Source of the DNA: Legionella santicrucis
GTDB taxonomy: Bacteria; Pseudomonadota; Gammaproteobacteria; Legionellales; Legionellaceae
Reading direction: 5' to 3'
Length of the DNA stretch: 64,000 nt
NCBI RefSeq assembly: GCF_001468135.1
Contig: NZ_LNYU01000091.1
Location: 105,751 to 169,750, forward strand
Shown here: positions 44,442-52,577 of the stretch, piece after piece
How positions within the stretch are numbered: the first letter of the stretch is position 1
Layout: each line of letters begins with the position of its first letter
The notes under the pieces: generated by a model
Told to the model about the DNA's origin: nothing
What the model saw: the letters and a program-made list of their open reading frames with translations, nothing else
Databases searched by the model: none
Program-made: the position numbers and the translations under genes

Positions 44442-46217
44442 TTAGCAGATAGAATTTATGTATTTACTCTCCAAGCGAAGCTCATTAGTTATTGATTGCT
44501 TTCTATTGCATGCAAAAAAAGACATTTTTACTTGCCATGCATCAAGTTGCTCGGGAGATAACCGTACACTCTGTCTATTGCTAGAGATGACTTCATTAGC
44601 ACCTATCTCTATTTCTTCCGCAACATAATGACTTTGAGGTGTAAAAACAAAGCGTGCATAGCCATGAGTATGTTTACGCCATTCATTTTTTTGTGTCCAT
44701 TGACTATCGATTAATGTTTCTTCCTGTCCATCTACTCTATTTGTAGCATCTCCAGAATGTCGAGAAGAAATAAGTGCCTGTTTACTTCCAGGAGAGAAAT
44801 AAGAAATGACTCGCGACCCTTGATAAAGCTCTTTAGGAAAATCGTTATCCTGAGGAAGCAAGAGTGGCCTTCCAGGAGTATTGATTCGTTCATTTTCCTC
44901 ATCTGTAATATGTTGAGCACTTCCACCTAAAGTCCCAATGAGGTGCTGATGAATAATCCAGCGGTTTTTATCATTCGGATCATCGGCATTACTTACATGA
45001 ATTTCACTTTCACTGAAGTTATGGGAATCAGCAGTAAGAATAGTACCAACTTTGTATTTTCGGCATAATTGAATAAAGCGGTGCCATTCTTGCCAATGAG
45101 CTCGATAATCTTCACCTGGATTTTTCCCCATCACGAAAGGCAAAGGTGAAATAATAATCTTATTACTGGCCTTTGATTCTGCAAGCGATTGCTCCAACCA
45201 CTCCCATTGCTTCTCGCCTAACAAAAAAGATTCAGGTTTTGCATCTGTTGTTTGAGTAAGACGATTATGAAGAATAAAAAACTCACTCTGTCCTATTCGT
45301 TTTTTAAAAAAAGGACCAGCGCGACCCGATGTTTTTACATTGCCATAACCATCATGTTCCTGAATACTAAAACGGGGTAACCCGACATTCTTGTGAAAAG
45401 AATTCTCCATGTACTGCCGGGCTGCTTTTTCTTGCTCAGTAATCGCTTCTTTCTGATCATTATTTCCACCATCATGATCATCACAAACATTGTAAAAACC
45501 ATGACTAAGTTTGGCTAAATACCGTTTCGCAGGGTGGAGAAAATCTGCCTTTAAATGATAATCAAAAGCCTCTTCCGTTTGAACTTTTCGCTCAAAAACA
45601 CGACGGCCAGAACGAAATAGATTACGTAAAGAAAAATAAACTTCGCCATTAAATAAATCGCCCAAATGAATAAATAGTTGATATCCTTGACTGCTGCCAA
45701 TATGTTTATAAATTTGTTTGGTGTGAGAATAGTTATTGATACCAAACAATTGCCCCAAAAAACCCAACTGTTCATGTCGCTCCTGATCTCCTCCCACCGC
45801 GATAGTAATAGATTGAGGATCTTGTCTGGCAGGAGGAGTTTCAATGGTTAAAGGAATATAGTCACCTTTTGGAGCCTTCAAGACAGATAAAGTGCTTCCT
45901 TTGTAAAAGATGTCGCATTGATAGTCTTTTTTGCACAATAATTCTGGGGTACGAAAATGTAAAAACGATTCTTTTTTATTGTCGGGATTTATTTCATCCA
46001 AAGACTCATAGGGATCAACAAACACTTCTTGTTCAGAACCATCTTCATCAATCCATCGTAACCGCATTTGAAAGTTTTTAGGATTATTTCGCCCATTTAG
46101 ACGAACAATCGTTGTAAGAAAAACTCGATCATCTTCTATAGCGGGTTCAAAATCCCCACAATCAATATAATCCAATTCTGCCCATAATAGATTTTTAATG
46201 GTTGGTTTGCGCTCCAT
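44442..46217 (-). CDS. PhoD-like metallophosphatase (alkaline phosphatase D family)
   Basis: A 591-residue phosphoesterase. Metallophosphatase motifs appear in order: ITIAVGGDQER (first metal Asp), IHLGDLFNGE, YNVCDDHDGGNND (the PhoD-type His), IIISPLPFVMGK and TILTADSHNFSESE with the late Asp and His. PhoD enzymes cleave phosphomonoesters or diesters, often with Ca and Fe. No signal peptide is seen, unlike classic exported PhoD, so it may be cytosolic or an effector. The ATG at 46217 has AGAGG eight bases upstream and is preferred to the ATG at 46226. Acts alone; the substrate is unknown. Confidence 0.82.
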   Translation of the reverse strand: MERKPTIKNLLWAELDYIDCGDFEPAIEDDRVFLTTIVRLNGRNNPKNFQMRLRWIDEDGSEQEVFVDPYESLDEINPDNKKESFLHFRTPELLCKKDYQCDIFYKGSTLSVLKAPKGDYIPLTIETPPARQDPQSITIAVGGDQERHEQLGFLGQLFGINNYSHTKQIYKHIGSSQGYQLFIHLGDLFNGEVYFSLRNLFRSGRRVFERKVQTEEAFDYHLKADFLHPAKRYLAKLSHGFYNVCDDHDGGNNDQKEAITEQEKAARQYMENSFHKNVGLPRFSIQEHDGYGNVKTSGRAGPFFKKRIGQSEFFILHNRLTQTTDAKPESFLLGEKQWEWLEQSLAESKASNKIIISPLPFVMGKNPGEDYRAHWQEWHRFIQLCRKYKVGTILTADSHNFSESEIHVSNADDPNDKNRWIIHQHLIGTLGGSAQHITDEENERINTPGRPLLLPQDNDFPKELYQGSRVISYFSPGSKQALISSRHSGDATNRVDGQEETLIDSQWTQKNEWRKHTHGYARFVFTPQSHYVAEEIEIGANEVISSNRQSVRLSPEQLDAWQVKMSFFACNRKQSITNELRLESKYINSIC

Positions 46218-46303
46218 CTCGATCATCCTCTACGTACGCTATATATTCCATAAGATATTAATAATACGTAGTTTATAAAAAAATACCAACATTAAATATG
46301 TGT

Positions 46304-46340
46304 TCTAATATAATGAATCCTCCTCCGTTGAGTTGGCAAA
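46304..46340 (+). repeat. Dispersed repeat, copy 2
   Basis: Matches the repeat at 36799-36837. A near-perfect palindrome (TTGG-AAAA-TA-TTTT-CCAA around 46333-46352) continues from it. It precedes an IS6-like transposase remnant and is probably part of the element's left end. Confidence 0.5.
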
Positions 46341-46390
46341 ATATTTTACCAACTTAGTATTAAAATTGGAGAGCAGACTCCTATGAGGTA

Positions 46391-46585
46391 TCAAAAAAAC
46401 TCAAAAGATATCATTACTCTGCACAGCCCGTCAGCATTACGTTATGGAATTATCATCGTTTTAATGACAACTACCGAGATGGTTCAGAGCGCTTGTTGTA
46501 TCGGGGCATTGAAGTAAGTTATGAAACGGGGCGGCAATGGTGTCTTAAGTTTGGCGATCACTTTAAGAATGTGATTAAGAAATGA
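46391..46585 (+). pseudogene. IS6-family transposase remnant (N-terminal part)
   Basis: A plus-strand frame of about 65 codons without a start codon that reads LKRYHYSAQPVSITLW, then NYHRFNDNYRDGSERLLYRG, IEVSYETGRQWCLKFG and ends in a stop. It matches the N-terminal region of IS6/IS26-family transposases (WLYxRFNLSYRDVEEL...RGIxVSYETIRxWCLKFG). The DDE catalytic domain is missing. This is a decayed, non-functional insertion sequence. Confidence 0.8.
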
Positions 46586-46741
46586 GAACCCAGACCTTCG
46601 GATAAATGACATTTAGATAAGCAAGTGATAGCTGATACAGATGATTAAGTCATCGGATGCCCTATGCGGTTCGCAATGGATTGTGTCCCCCCATGACGAG
46701 TGCAATTTTTGATTGTAATCATTGCATAGATCCCTCTTTAA

Positions 46742-47638
46742 CTAACCGTTGGATGGACTAGAGTTGACTGTTAATTGCGCTATGGGGGCCTTGTATTCTT
46801 TATAAAGCATACTAAAGCTTGTGTAAAAAATGATAGCGGTGATTATCCATTGTAACCAGGCGACATTTAATTCCTTAATGACATAAACAGCAATAAGCAC
46901 CCCTAGGACACCAAACGTCGATGTAAACAAGGTAATTTTTCGGCTGTATTGGCCGTGCTTGATAAACTGCACACTGGCAATGGATGTAGAAAAAGCACAA
47001 GCTCCCATCATAATAGGAAAGGAGGCCAGCGGACTCATCCCAAGCATATAAATCGTTGCCATGGTAAGTGGATAAGAGCCAATACCTACATTATTTAACG
47101 CCCCAAAAATAAAAAGTGCGCCCGCGGCAATCAGTAATTTCACACCATGTAATTCTGTTGCTACTCCTCCTGCTGGTAACCAATGTAATTGGCCCAATAC
47201 AATAAATACTGCAGCAAGAAAAAGCCCCAGGCTGATTATTTTTCTGATCATACTGATAGAAAGCTTAACAACAAATTGAGGTCCAATATAAGCACCCACT
47301 ACTTGAGCAATAATACAGACAATCAATGTTTTAAGACCGACTTGAATTGATGAAATAAAAGCACAGGCCATTACTGCTACAGGAATAACGCATTGGGTAT
47401 TTAGCGTTCCCGGTAATTTCTTATCAGAAACAAGCTTCTTAAATCGATAGAAAATAGTGGATATAGCAAAATCACAAATACCAAAGGAAGATAAGAAGAA
47501 AATTATCATGGAAGAAAACGCTAACAGCACAGGATTTCCGTTTTCTTTCTTAACCAGCTCAATGTGTCGAATGAAGTCCAAAGAAAATCGAAAAATAAAA
47601 AAGCCATTAACCACCAGGATCAGAAGAGGCAAGTTCAT
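46742..47638 (-). CDS. TauE/SafE family sulfite exporter-like permease
   Basis: A 298-residue inner-membrane protein with about eight hydrophobic segments and the family layout of two similar halves: FSSMIIFFLSSFGICDFAIS near the N-terminus, VIPVAVMACAFISSIQVGLK, then AAGALFIFGALNNVGIGSYP and MLGMSPLASFPIMMGACAFS in the second half. TauE/SafE proteins export sulfite or organosulfonates, or take up other small anions. The substrate cannot be read from the sequence. Stand-alone minus-strand gene between two insertion-sequence remnants, so it may have arrived with them. Confidence 0.85.
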   Translation of the reverse strand: MNLPLLILVVNGFFIFRFSLDFIRHIELVKKENGNPVLLAFSSMIIFFLSSFGICDFAISTIFYRFKKLVSDKKLPGTLNTQCVIPVAVMACAFISSIQVGLKTLIVCIIAQVVGAYIGPQFVVKLSISMIRKIISLGLFLAAVFIVLGQLHWLPAGGVATELHGVKLLIAAGALFIFGALNNVGIGSYPLTMATIYMLGMSPLASFPIMMGACAFSTSIASVQFIKHGQYSRKITLFTSTFGVLGVLIAVYVIKELNVAWLQWIITAIIFYTSFSMLYKEYKAPIAQLTVNSSPSNG

Positions 47639-47794
47639 TGACAGTATAGTCCCTTAGTTTTTTAACGGACATTATAGGACTTGATACTAGGGAAACAATA
47701 GCTTATGTTTGATAACATATTTTACTTTTTAAACATAATATGAGTATTCTGAATGATACGGCTTTATTTGGCCTATCATTCCGAAACTTATGCT

Positions 47795-48099
47795 ATGACG
47801 CAAATTTCGAAATCAAATGAAATATTAATTCCAATACTATTAGCTATTCCCTTGTTTTGGACGCTCTTGAATAAAGCGGCACCACCACGGCAAAATAGCA
47901 GATTAAATTGATTTCACACTTAATTACTCTTTTTGGCAAAGAGCCTGCTCAAGGTATCTTGGCCGACCATGAACTCCTTAATAAAGAACTTATCTCATGG
48001 TTAGTCGCTGAAAATATCCTTTTTTATTTAAGGACCAAGGACTACATAAATGTTTGTACAACTGGTACCAATTCTTATTCTGATCATTTTGTGGATTAG
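47795..48099 (+). pseudogene. IS4-family transposase remnant
   Basis: Two plus-strand frames separated by a frameshift near 47908. The first reads SNEILIPILLAIPLFWTLLNKA and the second LITLFGKEPAQGILADHELL, then ELISWLVAENILFYLRTKD. They match the central DDE region of IS4-family transposases (IPLxWxLLxKxGNS...LFGKxPxxxxADREFIG...WLxxxxIxFYIRxK). Both ends of the gene are lost. Non-functional. Confidence 0.78.
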
Positions 48100-48809
48100 A
48101 TCATAAACTATTCCTATCGAAATTGGCCGTATCTTAAATTGATGATTTAAATTGGGGGGAAACGCTTTGCTCTATCTATTAGTATATACTTATGGCACAA
48201 ATAACTTACAACCAGAATATTCTTACAAAAATATATAAGAGAGACATGCCGACTATTGGTATGATCACAAAGCCAAGAAAAAGATGGATCTGAGTTCTGT
48301 TTTCTGAAGAGGAATTGTAAAATTTTTTGAATTTTTTAAATAGAGACATTTAATAAATTTCCTTTTAATTTCTTTATCCTAGCAAATGAATAGATATTTA
48401 TACATTTGCCAAAGAATCTATCGTTTAAGAGCTATAACTTGATTTCCCTAAACAAATAAGAGATAGAGTACCAACCGATAATACCTTCTATAATCAATGC
48501 GATAACTCAAGATCGGAAAATCACCAATAACATCATTATACTTATCTTTTGCCATGAGTTAAGCGGATTATTAATGAAATCTACATGCAGTTTTTGGGTA
48601 GATTAAATTTTAATTTTTGTTCTTAGTTTATTGAAAAAAGACAAGTCTGGTTCACTTTTGCTTCAGATCTACAATTAACCCCATTGATCTGATTTTGAGC
48701 TATGCAACAAAGCCAATAAACTCAATATTTACGCTAACTATGTATAATAAATACATTGTAGTGTATAATTTTTACACTTATCGATTTCATTGAAACCAAT
48801 GGAGCTCTA
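48100..48809. other. Gene-poor region
   Basis: About 710 bases. It holds the end of the IS4 remnant and, on the minus strand near 48450-48555, a short coding-like stretch (MAKDKYNDVIGDFPILSY...), which has a hydrophobic alternative frame (IIEGIIGWYSISYLF) and looks like a decayed gene. Tandem TATAAT-like boxes at 48743-48748 and 48764-48769 probably serve the gene at 48810. Confidence 0.4.
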
Positions 48810-50117
48810 ATGCTTTCCTCCAAAAAATTGCAACAATTGGCTATATTATTTGAAAACGAAGGCAATTTGTCATCCAATCATCAAGACTTATGTGAATTAA
48901 TAAACATATTGAATGGGAACGATCAAAACCAACTAGATACGATTCTAGACACGCTGCAAAAATACAAAAAAACACATCCTCACTGTACAACCTTACTTAG
49001 CTTTATGACACAATATCGCAAAGTAGTCCCCGAAGCCAATATCTATAATGATACTTTGATCACGGTAAGAGACAATGTAACGCTACTACAGAAAAAAATT
49101 AATGCGCCTATCCAACCAGTCAGCGTAAGTAGCTATTTTAAAATACTAGAACTGGCAGGACACCATATTTCTATGTATGAAGACCAAGATGATCGAATTC
49201 ATAAAGCCTGTTTAAAACTGCAAGCATTTATGGATCAAACCAATATACAACTTAAGCATTTTGAAACTTTCTTTTCATTAGAACAGAAGTCTAAAGAAGT
49301 TCTTGATGCACTAGATCTTGAATTCCAACACGAAATTAAAGGTACTCTTCAAAGCGGCGATATCTTACAGCCCTCGAATGAGAAAGAAGAAAAAATAATA
49401 CCGAGCTTGCATGACAATGAAAGTGTATGGGACAAAATCTATTTTTGGTTTAAAAATAAACTAACTAAACATGCGCACAGTGCTCTGATGATATTTGATA
49501 AAGAGGACAATAATGCGATGCATTACTCTCATATTGTCGATGCCTATCAACATAACAGAGTAGAGTTGCATCATTTTTTATACTCCGATGTTTATCGTGT
49601 TAAAAAAGAGCTCTTTAAAGACAAACGCATCCAAAATCCTGAAAAAAGCGAGGATGCATTAAACGAATATAGAACCATTCATGAAAATTTGTATACACTT
49701 TCTAAAGAACAATATAGTGCCCAACAAGTTCGTCTTGAAAACAATACCTGGCGAAAAATATTCTCAGGTTTTGTAAATATGCTCTATCGTGTTTTTTCTT
49801 TCATCGGACATTGGGTAGCAAGAGACACCAGTCCAGATGAGGCTATTCGCTCTGTATTAACGGCCCATCCTACGAAACGTTCTAACGACAAAAATACACT
49901 TCCTAAGCCTACAAAAATGTTTTGCTCCGAATTTGTGGCTAATACGTTAAACATCGCAGCCTCACAATCCTTTGCCCTATTTGATGAGTGGAAGATAAAG
50001 CGCCATGCTCATTATGTACCTCCCGAGGCATTAGCTGAGCATTTGGAAAAAGAAGATTTAGTGGGGCACGTTACCCCGGAGCAGCTCAATATACCATTAA
50101 TGCGTATGTTTCATTAG
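48810..50117 (+). CDS. Permuted NlpC/P60-like (papain-fold) protein, effector candidate
   Basis: A 435-residue soluble protein. The N-terminal 175 residues are helical. The C-terminal part has the layout of permuted NlpC/P60 (YiiX/YebB- and LRAT-like) enzymes: LQSGDIL (183-186), a catalytic His223 in KHAHSALMIFD, the YSHIVDAY strand, and the nucleophile Cys372 in KMFCSEFVANTLN. A 140-residue insertion between His and Cys is unusually long. Such folds act as peptidases, amidases or acyltransferases. No signal peptide is seen. A Legionella effector modifying host lipids or proteins is plausible but unproven. Confidence 0.65.
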   Translation: MLSSKKLQQLAILFENEGNLSSNHQDLCELINILNGNDQNQLDTILDTLQKYKKTHPHCTTLLSFMTQYRKVVPEANIYNDTLITVRDNVTLLQKKINAPIQPVSVSSYFKILELAGHHISMYEDQDDRIHKACLKLQAFMDQTNIQLKHFETFFSLEQKSKEVLDALDLEFQHEIKGTLQSGDILQPSNEKEEKIIPSLHDNESVWDKIYFWFKNKLTKHAHSALMIFDKEDNNAMHYSHIVDAYQHNRVELHHFLYSDVYRVKKELFKDKRIQNPEKSEDALNEYRTIHENLYTLSKEQYSAQQVRLENNTWRKIFSGFVNMLYRVFSFIGHWVARDTSPDEAIRSVLTAHPTKRSNDKNTLPKPTKMFCSEFVANTLNIAASQSFALFDEWKIKRHAHYVPPEALAEHLEKEDLVGHVTPEQLNIPLMRMFH

Positions 50118-50164
50118 CCCTACATATAATCTAATGCGCGTTACCGCCTCTAATCTAAGTCAAG

Positions 50165-50191
50165 AGGAAAAGCGCTCATAGTGCTTTTCCT
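50165..50191 (+). terminator. Hairpin after the NlpC/P60-like gene
   Basis: A perfect 9-bp stem AGGAAAAGC / GCTTTTCCT with a 9-base loop, about 48 bases after the stop codon. No T-run follows, so termination is not certain. Confidence 0.5.
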
Positions 50192-50324
50192 ATGGTGCTA
50201 TCAGCCACTAGCGGTAGAGCAACTTCCATCATGGCTCGGACTAAAGATCAAAAATTTTTGCCGCCATTTGAGAAAAGTTAAATTTGAATACTTGTTCGAT
50301 TAAAATAAGCTAAGCTAGAGTTAA

Positions 50325-50687
50325 TTAAATTTTAAGCTGCTTAGTAAAATGAAAATTACTCTCAGTTGAATATGAGTAAAATGACTTTATCTCCTCCTCT
50401 CTTTCACAGGATGGTAAATCCCCTAACTCAACATGCAATACCTCAGCAATTTCTGATAAGTCAACACTAGTATGCTCTTCAATATGATAAATTACATCAA
50501 CCATTTTTTTAGGTAACTCAATATAAGCGAAATGATTTCTAAATAATGCATCCAGAGTAGGCACAATAAATCTCACTGTATCAGAATTTATTTGCTCTGT
50601 ATCGGGACAAAATTTTTTTAAACATTTGGCGCAGAACCTTAATGATATATCGTGTGACTGTGAACTCGTGCTAATTTTATCAAACAT
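50325..50687 (-). CDS. Hypothetical small Cys-rich protein
   Basis: A 120-residue protein with a possible zinc site near the N-terminus (FCAKCLKKFC) and a predominantly helical remainder (DVIYHIEEHTSVDLSEIAEV). AAGGA precedes the ATG by five bases. I recognise no family. It could be a small DNA-binding or adaptor protein, but only the Cys motif supports that. Confidence 0.55.
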   Translation of the reverse strand: MFDKISTSSQSHDISLRFCAKCLKKFCPDTEQINSDTVRFIVPTLDALFRNHFAYIELPKKMVDVIYHIEEHTSVDLSEIAEVLHVELGDLPSCEREEEIKSFYSYSTESNFHFTKQLKI

Positions 50688-50885
50688 AACAATCCTTTAT
50701 CAATTTTAATAGGCAACTTTGGGACAGCATTACATTATAAAAGCCGAAAGTCAATGAGAATGATTATCAATTGCATTTAATTCAAATAAACTTTTGAAGC
50801 AAATAAGAGTGGCAATATTTTGATATTTATATAAGTCTTTGATACTTTGGATGCATTTTTTTTAAAACCGACCGCTACTCTATTG

Positions 50886-50918
50886 ATACTCTCAAAATAA
50901 ATGCTTTTTTGAGAGTAT
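50886..50918 (-). terminator. Hairpin after the LysE-hydrolase operon
   Basis: A perfect 12-bp stem ATACTCTCAAAA / TTTTGAGAGTAT with a 9-base loop, 18 bases beyond the hydrolase stop codon on the minus strand. Confidence 0.6.
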
Positions 50919-50935
50919 TAAGTTTAGCCAAAAGA

Positions 50936-51658
50936 CTAACTTTTAAACTGTCCTAAAATATTAGCCAATTCCAGAGGTTTAGCCAGAAATGGGGCGTGAC
51001 CAGTAGCGATGTTTTTGATTTGCGAATCTTGAAATCCAAAACATGTTGCCATATCAAGCTGAGACTTGGGATTGACAACCCTATCCTTTTCACAAAGCAC
51101 ATAAGTGCTTTTTACTATGCTATATCGAGGATTTACTGCCTGTTGTGGTGTGTGATCAGGTAATTTATTTTTAGGTTTGATGCGCGAAGTAGCAAATTGT
51201 TTGTCTTCCTCCGAACAATCATGATAAAAAAGTTCTTTAGCACCTTCGGGATCAAGAGCTGTCCATAGTGAATTCTCAGCAGGGATAAATATAGAGGGAA
51301 GATTCGAATTATTAAAAGCAACAGCCATGTCCACTAATGAGTTATCTTCACGTGGAAGCCAAGCAGCTAGATAAAAAGTATGATGTATTTTGTAAGCATA
51401 CTTTTCACTTAGCCTAGCCACAAGGAGTCCGGCAAAGGAATGGGCAACAATACAAAATGGTTCACTAAGTTTATTGATCTCATTTTCCACGCAGTCAATC
51501 AATAGCTCTAAATTAACTTCATCGATTTCTGAGAACCGACTACCACTACCCGGCAAATCAAAGCAGGTAACTGAATGTCCTTGCTTGCATAAATAAGGGA
51601 TTAATTTTTCCCAGCACCACATGCCATGCCAAGAACCGTGAACTAACAAATAGTGCAT
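50936..51658 (-). CDS. Alpha/beta hydrolase (plant-esterase-like)
   Basis: A 240-residue alpha/beta hydrolase. The oxyanion region is LLVHGSWHGMWCWEKLIPYL, the nucleophile elbow FCIVAHSFAGLL with Ser, the acid Asp in YVLCEKDRVV and the base His near the C-terminus in NIATGHAPFLAKP. The HGSWHGMWCW start is characteristic of the salicylate/methyl-ester esterase group. It is nine bases downstream of a LysE-type exporter gene on the same strand and about 0.9 kb from the PKS, which it diverges from. It might act on the PKS product, or be unrelated. Substrate unknown. Confidence 0.87.
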   Translation of the reverse strand: MHYLLVHGSWHGMWCWEKLIPYLCKQGHSVTCFDLPGSGSRFSEIDEVNLELLIDCVENEINKLSEPFCIVAHSFAGLLVARLSEKYAYKIHHTFYLAAWLPREDNSLVDMAVAFNNSNLPSIFIPAENSLWTALDPEGAKELFYHDCSEEDKQFATSRIKPKNKLPDHTPQQAVNPRYSIVKSTYVLCEKDRVVNPKSQLDMATCFGFQDSQIKNIATGHAPFLAKPLELANILGQFKS

Positions 51659-51667
51659 AATACTCTC

Positions 51668-52300
51668 TTATTCATTGCTTTCTGCGATAAGGACCTTATA
51701 GGCAAGTGCGCAGAATATAAAGCCAGTTAATTTATTGATAATCTTTTGTGTCATTTGACTGCATAGTATAAATTGGTTTAAACGCGAGATAAGTAAGGCA
51801 TACCCCAAATTAATTATTGTTCCAGAAATAACAAATAAAATCCCAAGGGTGAGTAATTGCAGTTCGACACTTCCAGCCTCAATATCAACAAACTGTGGTA
51901 AAAAAGTTAAAAAGAAAATCCCCACTTTGGGGTTAAGTAAGTTAGTCAATACGCCATTTTGAAACGTCTTCCACCCTTTAGTCTGGTGCAGTTGATTACT
52001 GATTAATGAAGACGAGGGTTGTGTAAATGACTGCCAAGCCAGGTAGATTAAATAAATTGCACCTATGATTTTAACCATATTGAAAATTAGAGGAGACTCT
52101 TTCAAAAGAGTTGATAATCCAAAAGCGGTGGCAAAAGAATAAATAAAGATGCCCATGCTGATACCTAATGTAGCAATAACCCCCTGCTTTAACCCTTGCA
52201 GGCTTTTATTGCTTATATAAAGTACATCAGCGCCAGGAGTTAAATTAAGAAGAACAGTTGAAGTAATGAATAAAATTAATTGAGACAAATCAGGAAACAT
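51668..52300 (-). CDS. LysE/RhtB family exporter
   Basis: A 210-residue inner-membrane exporter with six predicted helices and the family opening LNLTPGADVLYISNKSL, G-x-x-A-TLGISMGIF and GAIYLIYLAWQSF. Members export amino acids, homoserine lactones or related small molecules. It is the first gene of a two-gene unit with the alpha/beta hydrolase and diverges from the PKS gene, sharing the 277-base promoter region. Export of a product connected to the PKS is a reasonable guess from context only. Confidence 0.9.
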   Translation of the reverse strand: MFPDLSQLILFITSTVLLNLTPGADVLYISNKSLQGLKQGVIATLGISMGIFIYSFATAFGLSTLLKESPLIFNMVKIIGAIYLIYLAWQSFTQPSSSLISNQLHQTKGWKTFQNGVLTNLLNPKVGIFFLTFLPQFVDIEAGSVELQLLTLGILFVISGTIINLGYALLISRLNQFILCSQMTQKIINKLTGFIFCALAYKVLIAESNE

Positions 52301-52577
52301 CTGTAAACCCCAGAATTTTGTTATTCAATTATATCCATAATTGGCTTCAATTACTAATCATGTAAAAGTAAAACAGTTCCTGTTTATCACAACCGTGAAG
52401 ATATTTTTTGCTTATCGATAGGTACAAAATTCTCACCATCAATATCCGCAAGTTCTGATTAAGTATAAACTATTGTTTTTTTTTCAATAGAACCAATTAT
52501 CGTTCTAATTGCGATACTATTCTCACCACAATGTGAAAACTCATTCTTTGAGTGCGATTCAGAAAAGGATTTAAAAA
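52301..52577. promoter_or_regulatory. Shared upstream region of the exporter and the PKS
   Basis: 277 bases between divergent genes. AT-rich, with no clear operator; AAAGGA lies nine bases before the PKS ATG. Coordinated control of both units is possible. Confidence 0.35.

Noticed and set aside
46382-46519. A 44-codon ATG frame (MRYQKNSKDIITLH...) over the IS6 remnant
   Set aside because: A different frame at the same place matches IS6 transposases strongly, so this one is accidental.
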